Shown here: piece after piece, positions 1 through 5,813 of the stretch
Position numbering within the stretch: position 1 is the stretch's first letter
How the letters are laid out: each line of letters begins with the position of its first letter
NCBI GenBank assembly: GCA_018715425.1
Contig: DVLR01000372.1
Span: 1 to 6,254 of the forward strand
From: Candidatus Merdenecus merdavium
GTDB taxonomy: Bacteria > Bacillota > Clostridia > Lachnospirales > Lachnospiraceae
Reading direction: 5' to 3'
DNA: 6,254 bases
Notes under the pieces: generated by a model
The model's input: only the letters and a program-made list of their open reading frames with translations
Told to the model about the DNA's origin: nothing
Database searches by the model: none
Made by a program: the position numbers and the translations under genes

Positions 1-272
1 TGTCTATCCCAAACAATGGTTGTCTCTCTTTGATTTGTAATACCAATAGCTGCAATATCACTACTGGTTGCGCCAATTTTAGCCATACATTCTGTCGCAA
101 CAGAGAATTGGCTAGACCAAATTTCCATAGGGTCATGTTCCACCCATCCTGCTTCCGGGAAGAACTGTGTAAACTCTTTTTGAGCCACACTCATGATTTC
201 TCCACTTTTGTTGAATAGTATACATCTTGAGCTGGTCGTACCTTGGTCCAGTGCCATTAAATACTTAGACAT
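1..272 (-). CDS. glpK: Glycerol kinase, N-terminal part (gene runs off the left edge)
   Basis: ATP-dependent cytoplasmic phosphorylation of glycerol to glycerol 3-phosphate (FGGY sugar kinase family). I translated 90 codons from the ATG at 272-270 to the window edge. Residues 9-16 read DQGTTSSR, the phosphate-binding loop typical of the family. Residues 34-48 follow the FxQxFPxxGWVEHDP pattern, and N80-Q81-R82-E83-T84 is the glycerol-contacting NQRET block, followed by TIVWD. The start is well supported: the protein begins MSKYLMALDQG as family members do, and AAAGGGGG lies at 279-286, six bases before the ATG. The C-terminal three quarters, including the histidine that HPr phosphorylates in Firmicute enzymes, lie outside the window. 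The gene is divergent from apbE with 322 bp between the starts. No other glp gene is visible, so operon membership downstream is unknown. Confidence 0.95.
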   Translation of the reverse strand, partial: MSKYLMALDQGTTSSRCILFNKSGEIMSVAQKEFTQFFPEAGWVEHDPMEIWSSQFSVATECMAKIGATSSDIAAIGITNQRETTIVWDR

Positions 273-320
273 ATGAATCCCCCTTTTGAAATTTAATTTT
301 AAAATTGATGTCTCTAAATC

Positions 321-410
321 TTAAGAATATCCGTCTTTTAAATATCCTATATTTCTTTTAGAGGTGGATATGGCTTCATCCTTACGTTCATAAAAACGAC
401 TTATTCCCAT
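321..410 (-). CDS. Candidate 29-residue small protein upstream of glpK (unrecognised)
   Basis: A 30-codon frame (ATG at 410-408, TAA at 323-321) lies 48 bp upstream of glpK on the same strand. AGGAG at 422-418 sits seven bases before the ATG, which is ideal Shine-Dalgarno placement. The product begins MGISRFYERKDEA and ends with NIGYLKDGYS. It is hydrophilic and mixed in charge, has no signal peptide, membrane segment or cysteine, and I do not recognise it. It could be a genuine small protein, a leader peptide affecting glpK, or a chance frame. Against it, a frame this short is common by chance and a good -35/-10 pair overlaps its start. No promoter of comparable quality was found further upstream. 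Confidence 0.35.
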   Translation of the reverse strand: MGISRFYERKDEAISTSKRNIGYLKDGYS

Positions 411-438
411 TTTAAGTCTCCTATAGATATAAAGTCAA
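409..438 (-). promoter_or_regulatory. Candidate leftward promoter for glpK
   Basis: On the minus strand TTGACT (438-433) is followed after 18 bases by TAAAAT (414-409), each one mismatch from the sigma-A consensus. Transcription would start near position 402 and give glpK a leader of about 130 bases. The -10 overlaps the ATG of the small reading frame at 321-410. If this promoter is the one used, that frame would not be translated from it. Inferred from sequence only; the two readings compete for the same bases. Confidence 0.45.
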
Positions 439-493
439 CCTGGATTCTTATTTTCTTGGATCAATTCGTAAGATCTGATGAGTTTTAAAAAAC

Positions 494-522
494 TTGACAC
501 TGGATTTCTCATTTGATACTAT
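494..522 (+). promoter_or_regulatory. Promoter of apbE (sigma-A, extended -10)
   Basis: A perfect -35 TTGACA at 494-499 is followed, after exactly 17 bases, by a -10 TACTAT at 517-522 (4 of 6 consensus bases). TG at 514-515, one base before the -10, forms an extended -10 element. The start site would be near 529, giving a leader of about 65 bases. The -10 is partly covered by one arm (514-520) of a 7-bp inverted repeat whose other arm is at 559-565. Confidence 0.7.
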
Positions 523-565
523 TTGAAAGTGGTATTTTTTTCACAGACAAGTTGTAAAGTATCAT
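514..565. repeat. Inverted repeat spanning the apbE -10 and leader
   Basis: TGATACT at 514-520 is perfectly complementary in reverse to AGTATCA at 559-565, with 38 bases between. The left arm overlaps the -10, and the right arm lies in the untranslated leader. It could be a split operator, but seven bases at this spacing can also arise by chance. Confidence 0.3.
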
Positions 566-576
566 AGGACGAAATA

Positions 577-592
577 AGAAAGGATGTTCCTT
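577..592 (+). promoter_or_regulatory. apbE ribosome binding site within a small hairpin
   Basis: The Shine-Dalgarno AAAGGA (579-584) ends ten bases before the ATG at 595, slightly far. AAGGA at 580-584 can pair with TCCTT at 588-592 around a three-base loop, which would mask the site in the mRNA. The stem is only five pairs, so its effect may be weak. Confidence 0.4.
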
Positions 593-594
593 CC

Positions 595-1635
595 ATGAAA
601 GATACAATCATAAAGAGCAATAAAAAAATAAGCCTGATTCTTAAAAAAAAATTACTAGTAGGCTTTTTATTACTTTCTCTCCCCTTTTTTACATCCAGTT
701 GTAAACCTAAAATAGAACCTATTTCAAAAACTTCATTTATGTTGAATACCGTTGTCCAAGTAACCCTTTACGACTCTAATGATCCTACCCTAATAGATGA
801 TGTCTTTGCATTATGTCAAGAGTATGAAAATCTTCTTAGTAAGACCATTGAAACCAGCGAAGTCAGCAAATTAAACAACCGAAAAGAAGGAGAAACGACC
901 CATTCCCTTAGCCCTGTCTTAGAAGAAATCTTACAAAAAGGCCTTTACTATAGTCAGATCTCTCATGGTGGTTTTGACATTACCATTGGTGGTGTATCGA
1001 ATCTTTGGGATTTTACAAGTGATACTTTTATCCTTCCTACAGATACGGAAATTAAAAAACAGTTGCCTAGTGTGGGATATGAAAAAATAAAGATTGAAAA
1101 CCATGAAATTACATTCCTAGATCCTAATACAAAGATTGATTTAGGAGCTATTGCAAAAGGATATATTGCCGATAAAATGAAAGAGGAACTATTGAGTAAA
1201 GGGGTTAAAAGTGCCATTATTAATCTAGGTGGAAATGTATTATGTATTGGTAGTAAACCTGATGGAACTCCATTTAACATCGGTCTAGCTAAACCTTTTG
1301 AAGATCGTAGCGAAACCGTAGGAACCTTGCAAATATCCGATGCCACCGTTGTATCTTCTGGTGTATATGAACGTAACCATTTTGTCGATGGAGTGAATTA
1401 TCATCATTTGTTAGATCCAAAAAGTGGGTATCCCATTAGAAATCAATTGACAGCCGTGACGATTATAACGAAAAACTCCATTGATGGAGATGGGCTGAGT
1501 ACTACTTGTTTTTCTTTAGGTTTAGAAGAGGGAATGAATTTAATCAACTCCCTAGACGATACTTATGGAGTATTTATTACCGATGATGGTCAATTGCACT
1601 ATAGTGAAGGTGCAGAGGCATTATTATCTCAATAA
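595..1635 (+). CDS. apbE: FAD:protein FMN transferase, membrane lipoprotein (ApbE family)
   Basis: Transfers FMN from FAD through a phosphoester bond to threonine of exported or membrane flavoproteins; Mg2+-dependent, acting outside the cytoplasmic membrane. The 346-residue length is normal. Residues 1-36 form a lipoprotein signal: a lysine-rich n-region, a hydrophobic core at about 20-32, then TSSC with Cys36 as the lipidation site. Family blocks follow in order: MLNTVVQVTLY (about 49-59), GGFDITIGG (125-133) followed by SNLWDF, D182-LGAIAKGYIADK, INLGGN with a downstream KPDGTPF, SSGVYER, YHHLLDPKSGYP (269-280), and D299-GLSTT containing the metal-binding Asp and Thr. No key residue appears lost. 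It faces the rnf operon convergently. Its expected targets are RnfD Thr151 and RnfG Thr185, and possibly the tandem FMN-domain protein. No other methionine near the N-terminus competes with this start. Confidence 0.96.
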   Translation: MKDTIIKSNKKISLILKKKLLVGFLLLSLPFFTSSCKPKIEPISKTSFMLNTVVQVTLYDSNDPTLIDDVFALCQEYENLLSKTIETSEVSKLNNRKEGETTHSLSPVLEEILQKGLYYSQISHGGFDITIGGVSNLWDFTSDTFILPTDTEIKKQLPSVGYEKIKIENHEITFLDPNTKIDLGAIAKGYIADKMKEELLSKGVKSAIINLGGNVLCIGSKPDGTPFNIGLAKPFEDRSETVGTLQISDATVVSSGVYERNHFVDGVNYHHLLDPKSGYPIRNQLTAVTIITKNSIDGDGLSTTCFSLGLEEGMNLINSLDDTYGVFITDDGQLHYSEGAEALLSQ

Positions 1636-1639
1636 TATG

Positions 1640-1685
1640 AAAAAGATCAGATAGCTGATACATGCCATCTGATCTTTTTGTTTTA
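1640..1685. terminator. Bidirectional intrinsic terminator between apbE and the rnf operon
   Basis: AAAAAGATCAGAT at 1640-1652 pairs perfectly with ATCTGATCTTTTT at 1667-1679 (13 bp). Two more G-C pairs lie inside after one mismatch. On the plus strand the stem is followed by TTTTTGTTTTAT. On the minus strand the left arm supplies a TTTTT run. It starts five bases after the apbE stop and lies 27 bp beyond the last operon stop, so it probably ends both convergent transcripts. Confidence 0.88.
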
Positions 1686-1706
1686 TCCTATCTTCCATTT
1701 AAAATA

Positions 1707-2606
1707 TTATCTAAAAGCTCTTTCCACGCAATTATAAAAATCACTTATACTAATACTAACACCTGATATTGCATCGGTTTTACCATCTTCTCCAAGGTTA
1801 AGACCTTCTAAAGATTGATGTTCAAGAACGTAATCACAAAGTGCCTTTGACTGTTCTGCCCATGGAAGTCCATCTTCCGTCATAACGTATTCTCCATCCA
1901 AGGAAAGTGTAGATTTTAAGTTTCCATCCTGATCTACATTATCCCAGATGAGTTCTGTAATCTTACCATCGGATACGGTATAAGTTAAAGTATTCTTATA
2001 TCCATTACTATCAAAGTCTATATCTTCGTAGGTGTATTTTCCATCTTCCAAAACGAAATCCTCTGTTTTAGAAGAACCACTGGTTTGTTCTTTTCCTTTA
2101 GCCTGATCAAGTGCGCTTTCAACTAGATTGATAAATCCTTTGATATTAATACTGACTCCTGATACTGCATCTGTCTTTCCTTCTTCTGTAACATTTAAGG
2201 TATCCAAGGTCTGATTTTTAATCACATAATCTGCTAAAGCTTTTGACTGATCTGCCCATAAAAGACCATCTTCACTCATGACATACTCACCGTCCAATGA
2301 TAACTGGGATTTACTTTTTCCATCCTTATCCAAGTTATCCCAAGTCAGTTCTGTTACTTTACCATCTGCTACAGTGATGTTAACAACACCTTTGTATCCA
2401 CTTTCATCAAAGTCTTCATCTTCCACTTTATAAGAGCCATCTACCAATTGTTGATTACTATTGTTTTCTACTTCCGTTTCTTTATTTTCCCCTACTTGAT
2501 CAAGTCTTTGATATAATTTATCTGAACCAAATAAGACTGCCAGACCTAAAACAACCATTACAACAAGTCCTATGAGTCCCTTCTTCTTTGCACTCATTTT
2601 CATCAT
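1707..2606 (-). CDS. Membrane-anchored protein with two FMN-binding-type repeats
   Basis: 299 residues and the last gene of the rnf operon. A short basic N-terminus and a hydrophobic stretch (about 10-27) form an uncleaved anchor or signal peptide without a lipobox cysteine. An acidic linker follows, then two repeats at about 56-166 and 188-298, with roughly 70 of 110 positions identical by hand alignment. Each repeat contains DGKxTEL(T/I)WDN, LSLDGEYVM and GKTDA(V/I)SGVSI. The last element sits where FMN-binding domains of the RnfG/NqrC/PplA type carry the flavinylated S/T-G-A-T, but here it is SGVS (Ser152, Ser284), so FMN attachment is uncertain. Cys257 and Cys293 occur only in repeat 2. 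The start is set by AAGGAG at 2618-2613, six bases before the first of three nearby ATGs. Probably an extracytoplasmic flavin or redox partner of Rnf; the electron acceptor is unknown. Confidence 0.78.
   Translation of the reverse strand: MMKMSAKKKGLIGLVVMVVLGLAVLFGSDKLYQRLDQVGENKETEVENNSNQQLVDGSYKVEDEDFDESGYKGVVNITVADGKVTELTWDNLDKDGKSKSQLSLDGEYVMSEDGLLWADQSKALADYVIKNQTLDTLNVTEEGKTDAVSGVSINIKGFINLVESALDQAKGKEQTSGSSKTEDFVLEDGKYTYEDIDFDSNGYKNTLTYTVSDGKITELIWDNVDQDGNLKSTLSLDGEYVMTEDGLPWAEQSKALCDYVLEHQSLEGLNLGEDGKTDAISGVSISISDFYNCVERAFR
1713..2045 (-). repeat. FMN-binding-type repeat 2 (residues 188-298)
   Basis: Second copy, also 111 residues, from DGKYTYEDIDFD through CVERAF, with S281-G282-V283-S284. 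It aligns with repeat 1 without gaps by eye. It has two cysteines absent from copy 1. Confidence 0.8.
2109..2441 (-). repeat. FMN-binding-type repeat 1 (residues 56-166)
   Basis: First copy of the internal duplication in the operon's last gene. It spans DGSYKVEDEDFD through LVESAL and includes S149-G150-V151-S152. It contains no cysteine. Confidence 0.8.
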
Positions 2607-2637
2607 AAAATACTCCTTTTATTTATTGATTTCTGAT

Positions 2638-2919
2638 CTACTGATTCATTACTTCAGCAATTGCTTTCGCTGTTTTTTCTTTTCCAACTGGGCAACCATT
2701 TACTGGTGCCTCTCCTGCTGCTATGGCATTTGCTAAACCTTCACATCCTGGATATCCACACGCTCCACAGTTTACTCCTGGAAGAAGTTCTTTTATGACA
2801 ATAGCTTTCTCGTTTACCTCTACCTGGAAAACTTTAGAGGCTACACCTAAAAGAGCACCAATCAGCAATCCTATAATTCCAAGTACAACAGCTGCCATCA
2901 CGACATCTATGATATTCAT
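2638..2919 (-). CDS. rnfB: RnfB, short form lacking the ferredoxin-like C-terminal domain
   Basis: RnfB normally accepts electrons from ferredoxin and passes them into the Rnf membrane core. This one has 93 residues: a membrane helix at about 5-28, the ASKVFQVEVNEKA segment, then a four-cysteine Fe-S domain with C51, C54, C59 and C76 (CGACGYPGCEG and NGCPVGKE), expected to bind one 4Fe-4S cluster. It ends in AEVMNQ just after that domain. Ordinary RnfB proteins, including the short proteobacterial RsxB of about 190 residues, continue with two CxxCxxCxxxCP motifs, and many clostridial ones are longer still. None of that is present in any frame downstream; the next gene's ribosome binding site lies within the 31-bp gap. 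The start is favoured by family similarity and AAGGGG at 2933-2928, eight bases upstream; the AGGAG abutting the ATG is too close to serve. It lies 20 bp after rnfA. The identity is secure; the truncation is the notable feature. Confidence 0.93.
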   Translation of the reverse strand: MNIIDVVMAAVVLGIIGLLIGALLGVASKVFQVEVNEKAIVIKELLPGVNCGACGYPGCEGLANAIAAGEAPVNGCPVGKEKTAKAIAEVMNQ

Positions 2920-2927
2920 CTCCTAAG

Positions 2928-2933
2928 CCCCTT
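2928..2933 (-). promoter_or_regulatory. Ribosome binding site of rnfB
   Basis: AAGGGG (minus strand) lies eight bases before the ATG at 2919. A second, stronger-looking AGGAG at 2924-2920 directly touches the ATG and would be badly spaced. Met8 is 21 bases beyond it, so the first ATG is retained. Confidence 0.55.
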
Positions 2934-2939
2934 CCCTTT

Positions 2940-3515
2940 CTATAATAAGCCTGCGAATCCAAAGAATGCAATAGCCATAAGACCAGCTGTAATCAGTACA
3001 ATAGGGGAACCTTGAAAGGATTTCGTTATATCATTATACTCTATCCGCTCACGAATTCCTGCCATGATAATTAAGGCAATGGTAAAACCTACTGCTGTTC
3101 CAAACCCATTTACAACACTCTTTATGAATCCATAATTCTTATTTACATTTATAATTGCCACGCCAAGTACTGCACAATTTGTAGTAATCAAAGGTAGATA
3201 TACACCTAATGCTTTATATAGCCCTTGGCTATACTTTTTAAGAAATAACTCTACAAATTGAACCAATGCTGCAATCACCAAAATAAATACGATGGTTTGC
3301 AAGTACTGTAGATGAAATGGGGTCAAGATAAAAGTATAAATAGCACTTGCTAAAGCAGAAGCTATGGTAATAACAAAGACGACTGCTCCTCCCATTCCTG
3401 CTGCTGTCTCTAATTTTCTAGATACACCAAGGAAAGGGCAGATTCCAAGAAACTGACTTAGCACAACATTATTTACTAAAGCTCCTGCAATTAAAATAAC
3501 CAGTAATTCTTTCAT
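2940..3515 (-). CDS. rnfA: Rnf complex membrane subunit RnfA
   Basis: Integral membrane subunit that, with RnfE, forms the pseudo-symmetric core holding an intramembrane 2Fe-2S cluster and contributes to the ion-translocating path. It has 191 residues, the usual family length, with about six hydrophobic helices. The paired half-helix motifs are intact: SQFLGICPFLGVS with Cys26 and PLITTNCAVLG with Cys114, the cluster-binding cysteines by analogy with RnfA/NqrE structures. NGFGTAVGFTIAL (about 136-148) and the charged loop RERIEYND are also typical. The ATG is two bases after the rnfE stop. Its ribosome binding site AGGAGG at 3530-3525 is inside the last codons of rnfE, so translation of the two is probably coupled. 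Confidence 0.97.
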   Translation of the reverse strand: MKELLVILIAGALVNNVVLSQFLGICPFLGVSRKLETAAGMGGAVVFVITIASALASAIYTFILTPFHLQYLQTIVFILVIAALVQFVELFLKKYSQGLYKALGVYLPLITTNCAVLGVAIINVNKNYGFIKSVVNGFGTAVGFTIALIIMAGIRERIEYNDITKSFQGSPIVLITAGLMAIAFFGFAGLL

Positions 3516-3517
3516 GC

Positions 3518-4207
3518 TTACTTTCCTCCTTTTTGGCTATTGCAATTGGCACATCCTGATGTACAGTCTTTACCTTTTTTATTTGTTGCCGATGGTAATT
3601 GCATCTTATTTTGAAATGCCGTTAACAATGCAAGAACAAAGAAAGCTCCTGGTGCTAATACAAAGATAGACATTGGCTCATATCCCTTTGGAAAAGATAT
3701 GCTAAAATTAAATATGGTAATTTGACTAAGGCCAAATATGGTACCATTACCTAAAATCTCTCGAAATGCACCGATGATTGTTAATGCTATGGTAAATCCT
3801 AAGCCCATGCCCACACCATCCATCATGGATAGTAATGGCGGGTTTTTAGATGCATAGGATTCCGCTCTTCCTAGGATAATACAGTTTACAACGATCAAAG
3901 GAATGTAGATCCCTAAAGAATCATTGAGTGCTGGAATATATGCCTGCAACAACATCTGTAGAATCGTAACAAGAGATGCAATTACTACGATATATGCTGG
4001 AATTCTAATTTTATCTGAAATGATATTTCTTAAAACAGAAATCATAAAGTTTGATAACATCAAAACGACTAGAGTTGTAAGCCCCATACCAAGTCCATTA
4101 AATGCCCTTGTAGTAACTGCTAAAGTGGGACACATACCAAGCATCAAAACAAGGGTTGGATTTTCTTTTATTACGCCATTATATAAGCGTTCACTGTATT
4201 TGTTCAT
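3518..4207 (-). CDS. rnfE: Rnf complex membrane subunit RnfE, with a Cys-rich C-terminal tail
   Basis: Partner of RnfA in the membrane core (NqrD family). It has 229 residues with about six membrane helices. Cluster-binding cysteines are present in GMCPTLAVT (Cys26) and PLIVVNCIILGRAE (Cys109). DGVGMGLGFTIAL, GAFREILGNGT and LAPGAFF are family hallmarks. After the last helix (ending near 198) comes a lysine-rich tail of about 30 residues with C215, C219 and C222 (Cx3Cx2C), which the core family does not need. By the positive-inside rule the tail is probably cytoplasmic. AGGAGG at 4218-4213 lies five bases before the ATG. The gene starts 30 bp after rnfG. The function of the tail is unknown; it may bind metal or an Fe-S cluster. 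Confidence 0.96.
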   Translation of the reverse strand: MNKYSERLYNGVIKENPTLVLMLGMCPTLAVTTRAFNGLGMGLTTLVVLMLSNFMISVLRNIISDKIRIPAYIVVIASLVTILQMLLQAYIPALNDSLGIYIPLIVVNCIILGRAESYASKNPPLLSMMDGVGMGLGFTIALTIIGAFREILGNGTIFGLSQITIFNFSISFPKGYEPMSIFVLAPGAFFVLALLTAFQNKMQLPSATNKKGKDCTSGCANCNSQKGGK

Positions 4208-4237
4208 TCAATCCTCCTAACTTTATTAAGCCCTTTA

Positions 4238-4867
4238 CTATGGTTGATTTATATATTGATCAACAGCCCATATGGCGCCATTGATGGCTTTTGTAACAGC
4301 CTTTGATGTGATGGTAGCACCACTGATTGCATTGATCTGATCGTCTCCAGAAGCATCACCTTTAACAAGATCAAAAGCAGGAACTTTTTTGCCTCCGTAT
4401 TGACCTATAAAGCTATCTTCTGTAGCTTTCATTCCAATCCCTTGAGTTTCATTAATGGTAATCATATCTACGGACACAACTGTTCCATCTAACTTTATTC
4501 CTACGGCCATCGTAATGTCACCACCGTATCCCTCACTGGATGTTGCAGAAACAACGTAGCCAATGACTTGATCATCACCATCTTTAGCTTCTAAAATCTC
4601 ATCTATGGTCACATTACTAAGATCGGTTTCTGCACTTGCTAAGATTTTATCTGAATCTATTACATAAGTATCAAGCTGATCTGTATATCCAAAGTTCACT
4701 GCTTCTGCATAAACCTTTTGGTATGTTTCTTTTTTTTCTGCCAACCTTCGGGCCTCAATGGGACCTTTTGTTAATTGATTGAAAAATCCTAGTAATAAAC
4801 CAGCAACTAAAGTAATGGCAAATAAAATAAGCGTATCTTTTAAAATGGAATTTTCTTTATTTTTCAC
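4238..4867 (-). CDS. rnfG: Rnf complex covalent-FMN subunit RnfG
   Basis: Membrane-anchored subunit with an extracytoplasmic FMN-binding domain, part of the Rnf electron path. It has 209 residues: a basic N-terminus, one helix at about 12-30, then the soluble domain with GYVVSATSSEGYGG (103-116), ETQGIGMKA (140-148) and ISGATITSKAV (181-191). Thr185 of SGAT is the predicted FMN attachment site, modified by ApbE. The start codon is GTG (4867-4865), with GGGAGG at 4882-4877 nine bases upstream, inside rnfD. The last 11 bases of rnfD overlap this start, which implies coupled translation. No nearby ATG offers an alternative start. The motif is complete and no damage is seen. Confidence 0.96.
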   Translation of the reverse strand: MKNKENSILKDTLILFAITLVAGLLLGFFNQLTKGPIEARRLAEKKETYQKVYAEAVNFGYTDQLDTYVIDSDKILASAETDLSNVTIDEILEAKDGDDQVIGYVVSATSSEGYGGDITMAVGIKLDGTVVSVDMITINETQGIGMKATEDSFIGQYGGKKVPAFDLVKGDASGDDQINAISGATITSKAVTKAINGAIWAVDQYINQP

Positions 4868-5795
4868 GTTTTATGCCCTCCCTTCCAAATACAACTGGGA
4901 CGGTAACTTTTTCTATTAAAGGTACTAATAAATTGGTAATGATGATTGCATAGGATACTCCCTCTGCAGTTCCTCCAAACAAGCGGAAAATACCTGTTAG
5001 AATACCAAGGACTACACCAAATACAATTTTGCCCACTGGAGTAACTGGGCTGGATGCATAATCCGTTGCCATAAAAAATGCTCCCAGAAGCAATCCGCCT
5101 CCAAAGATTTGAGCTCCAAGGTAGTTTAAGTCAAAACCTCTTCCACTAAAAATCAACATAAATAAGGCAAATGTAATAATATAGGTAAATGGAATACGAA
5201 TGGAAATTACTCGCTTCAATAATAAATATGCTGCACCAATTAAAATTGCAATGGAAGATACTTCACCGATACAACCTGCAATATTTCCTACAAATAAAGA
5301 TGCTGTATTTACTGTCTCTCCTTCTTTTAACATTGCTAAAGGAGTAGCTCCACTTACGCCATCCAGTGCGAAAGTAGACATTCTACTTCCAAAAGAAATC
5401 AACAGAAAACATCTTGCTGCAAGAGCTGGATTCATAAAGTTTTGACCTAGCCCTCCATATAATTGTTTCACGATTAAAATAGCAAAAATACTTCCGATAA
5501 ATGGAATCCATAAAGGCACTGTACTTGGAAGATTTAATGCTAATAATAGTCCTGTAACAAGAGCACTTCCGTCACTAATGGTAACTGGTTGATTCATCAA
5601 GGATTGATAAACATACTCCGTCAATAAACAAGTAATAATTGAAACAAGAATAATCAAAGCTGCTTTCATTCCAAAATGATAAATACCAAAAAAAGTGGTT
5701 GGAAGCAATGCGATGACTACATCTAGCATAATGCTTCTTGTGGAATCTGTACTCTTAACGTGAGGTGCTGTATAAAGATTTGCTTTATTACTCAA
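4857..5795 (-). CDS. rnfD: Rnf complex covalent-FMN membrane subunit RnfD
   Basis: Multi-pass membrane subunit (NqrB/RnfD family) carrying covalent FMN and probably taking part in Na+ or H+ movement. It has 312 residues, the normal length, with many hydrophobic helices. Hallmarks in order are APHVKSTDS near the N-terminus, DGSALVTGLLLALNLP (75-90), GGLGQNFMNPALAARCF (114-130), DGVSGATPLAML (145-156) with Thr151 as the FMN acceptor, and MATDYASSPVTPVGK in the C-terminal half. The start is TTG (5795-5793): no ATG occurs before Met23, and the APHVKSTDS motif needs an upstream start. AAGGAG ends 11 bases before it, a rather long spacing. This pairing may lower initiation. The gene lies 18 bp after rnfC and overlaps rnfG by 11 bp. 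Confidence 0.95.
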   Translation of the reverse strand: MSNKANLYTAPHVKSTDSTRSIMLDVVIALLPTTFFGIYHFGMKAALIILVSIITCLLTEYVYQSLMNQPVTISDGSALVTGLLLALNLPSTVPLWIPFIGSIFAILIVKQLYGGLGQNFMNPALAARCFLLISFGSRMSTFALDGVSGATPLAMLKEGETVNTASLFVGNIAGCIGEVSSIAILIGAAYLLLKRVISIRIPFTYIITFALFMLIFSGRGFDLNYLGAQIFGGGLLLGAFFMATDYASSPVTPVGKIVFGVVLGILTGIFRLFGGTAEGVSYAIIITNLLVPLIEKVTVPVVFGREGIKREK

Positions 5796-5813
5796 TTTTT
5801 TATATGCTCCTTC

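Larger units (their letters stand above)
273..594. other. Divergent glpK / apbE intergenic region
   Basis: These 322 bases separate two outward-reading genes. They contain the glpK ribosome binding site at 279-286, an AT-only palindrome AATTTTAAAATT at 295-306, the small frame at 321-410, the leftward promoter candidate at 409-438, and the apbE promoter at 494-522. Within 439-490 I see only weak dyads (for example TCTTA at 446-450 with TAAGA at 469-473) and no recognisable riboswitch, tRNA or catabolite-repression site. Confidence 0.7.

Noticed and set aside
30..218. Rightward open frame opposite glpK
   Set aside because: It lies wholly antisense to a clear glycerol kinase, is cysteine- and histidine-rich in an implausible way, and has no ribosome binding site.
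295..306. 12-bp palindrome AATTTTAAAATT upstream of glpK
   Set aside because: It is AT-only in an AT-rich spacer and extends no further, so chance is the simplest explanation.
523..536. A catabolite-repression (cre) site near the apbE promoter (TGAAAGTGGTATTT)
   Set aside because: It lacks the central CG and the right half of the consensus, so the match is too weak to call.
963..1346. Leftward open frame inside apbE
   Set aside because: It is antisense to conserved ApbE motifs, so it is a by-product of that gene's codons.
2600..2660. A frameshift or premature stop inside a full-length rnfB
   Set aside because: No ferredoxin-type cysteine motif occurs in any frame after the stop, and the 31-bp gap holds a ribosome binding site for the next real gene. 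A deletion or natural short form fits better than a frameshift.
2723..2926. Rightward open frames opposite rnfB, rnfE, rnfD and rnfC (2723-2926, 3924-4220, 5200-5445, 5765-6106)
   Set aside because: Each is antisense to a confidently identified Rnf subunit, and none shows a recognisable domain.
3536..3565. Cx3Cx2C in the RnfE tail as a radical-SAM signature
   Set aside because: The spacing matches, but there is no surrounding barrel domain; it is a short tail on a membrane protein.
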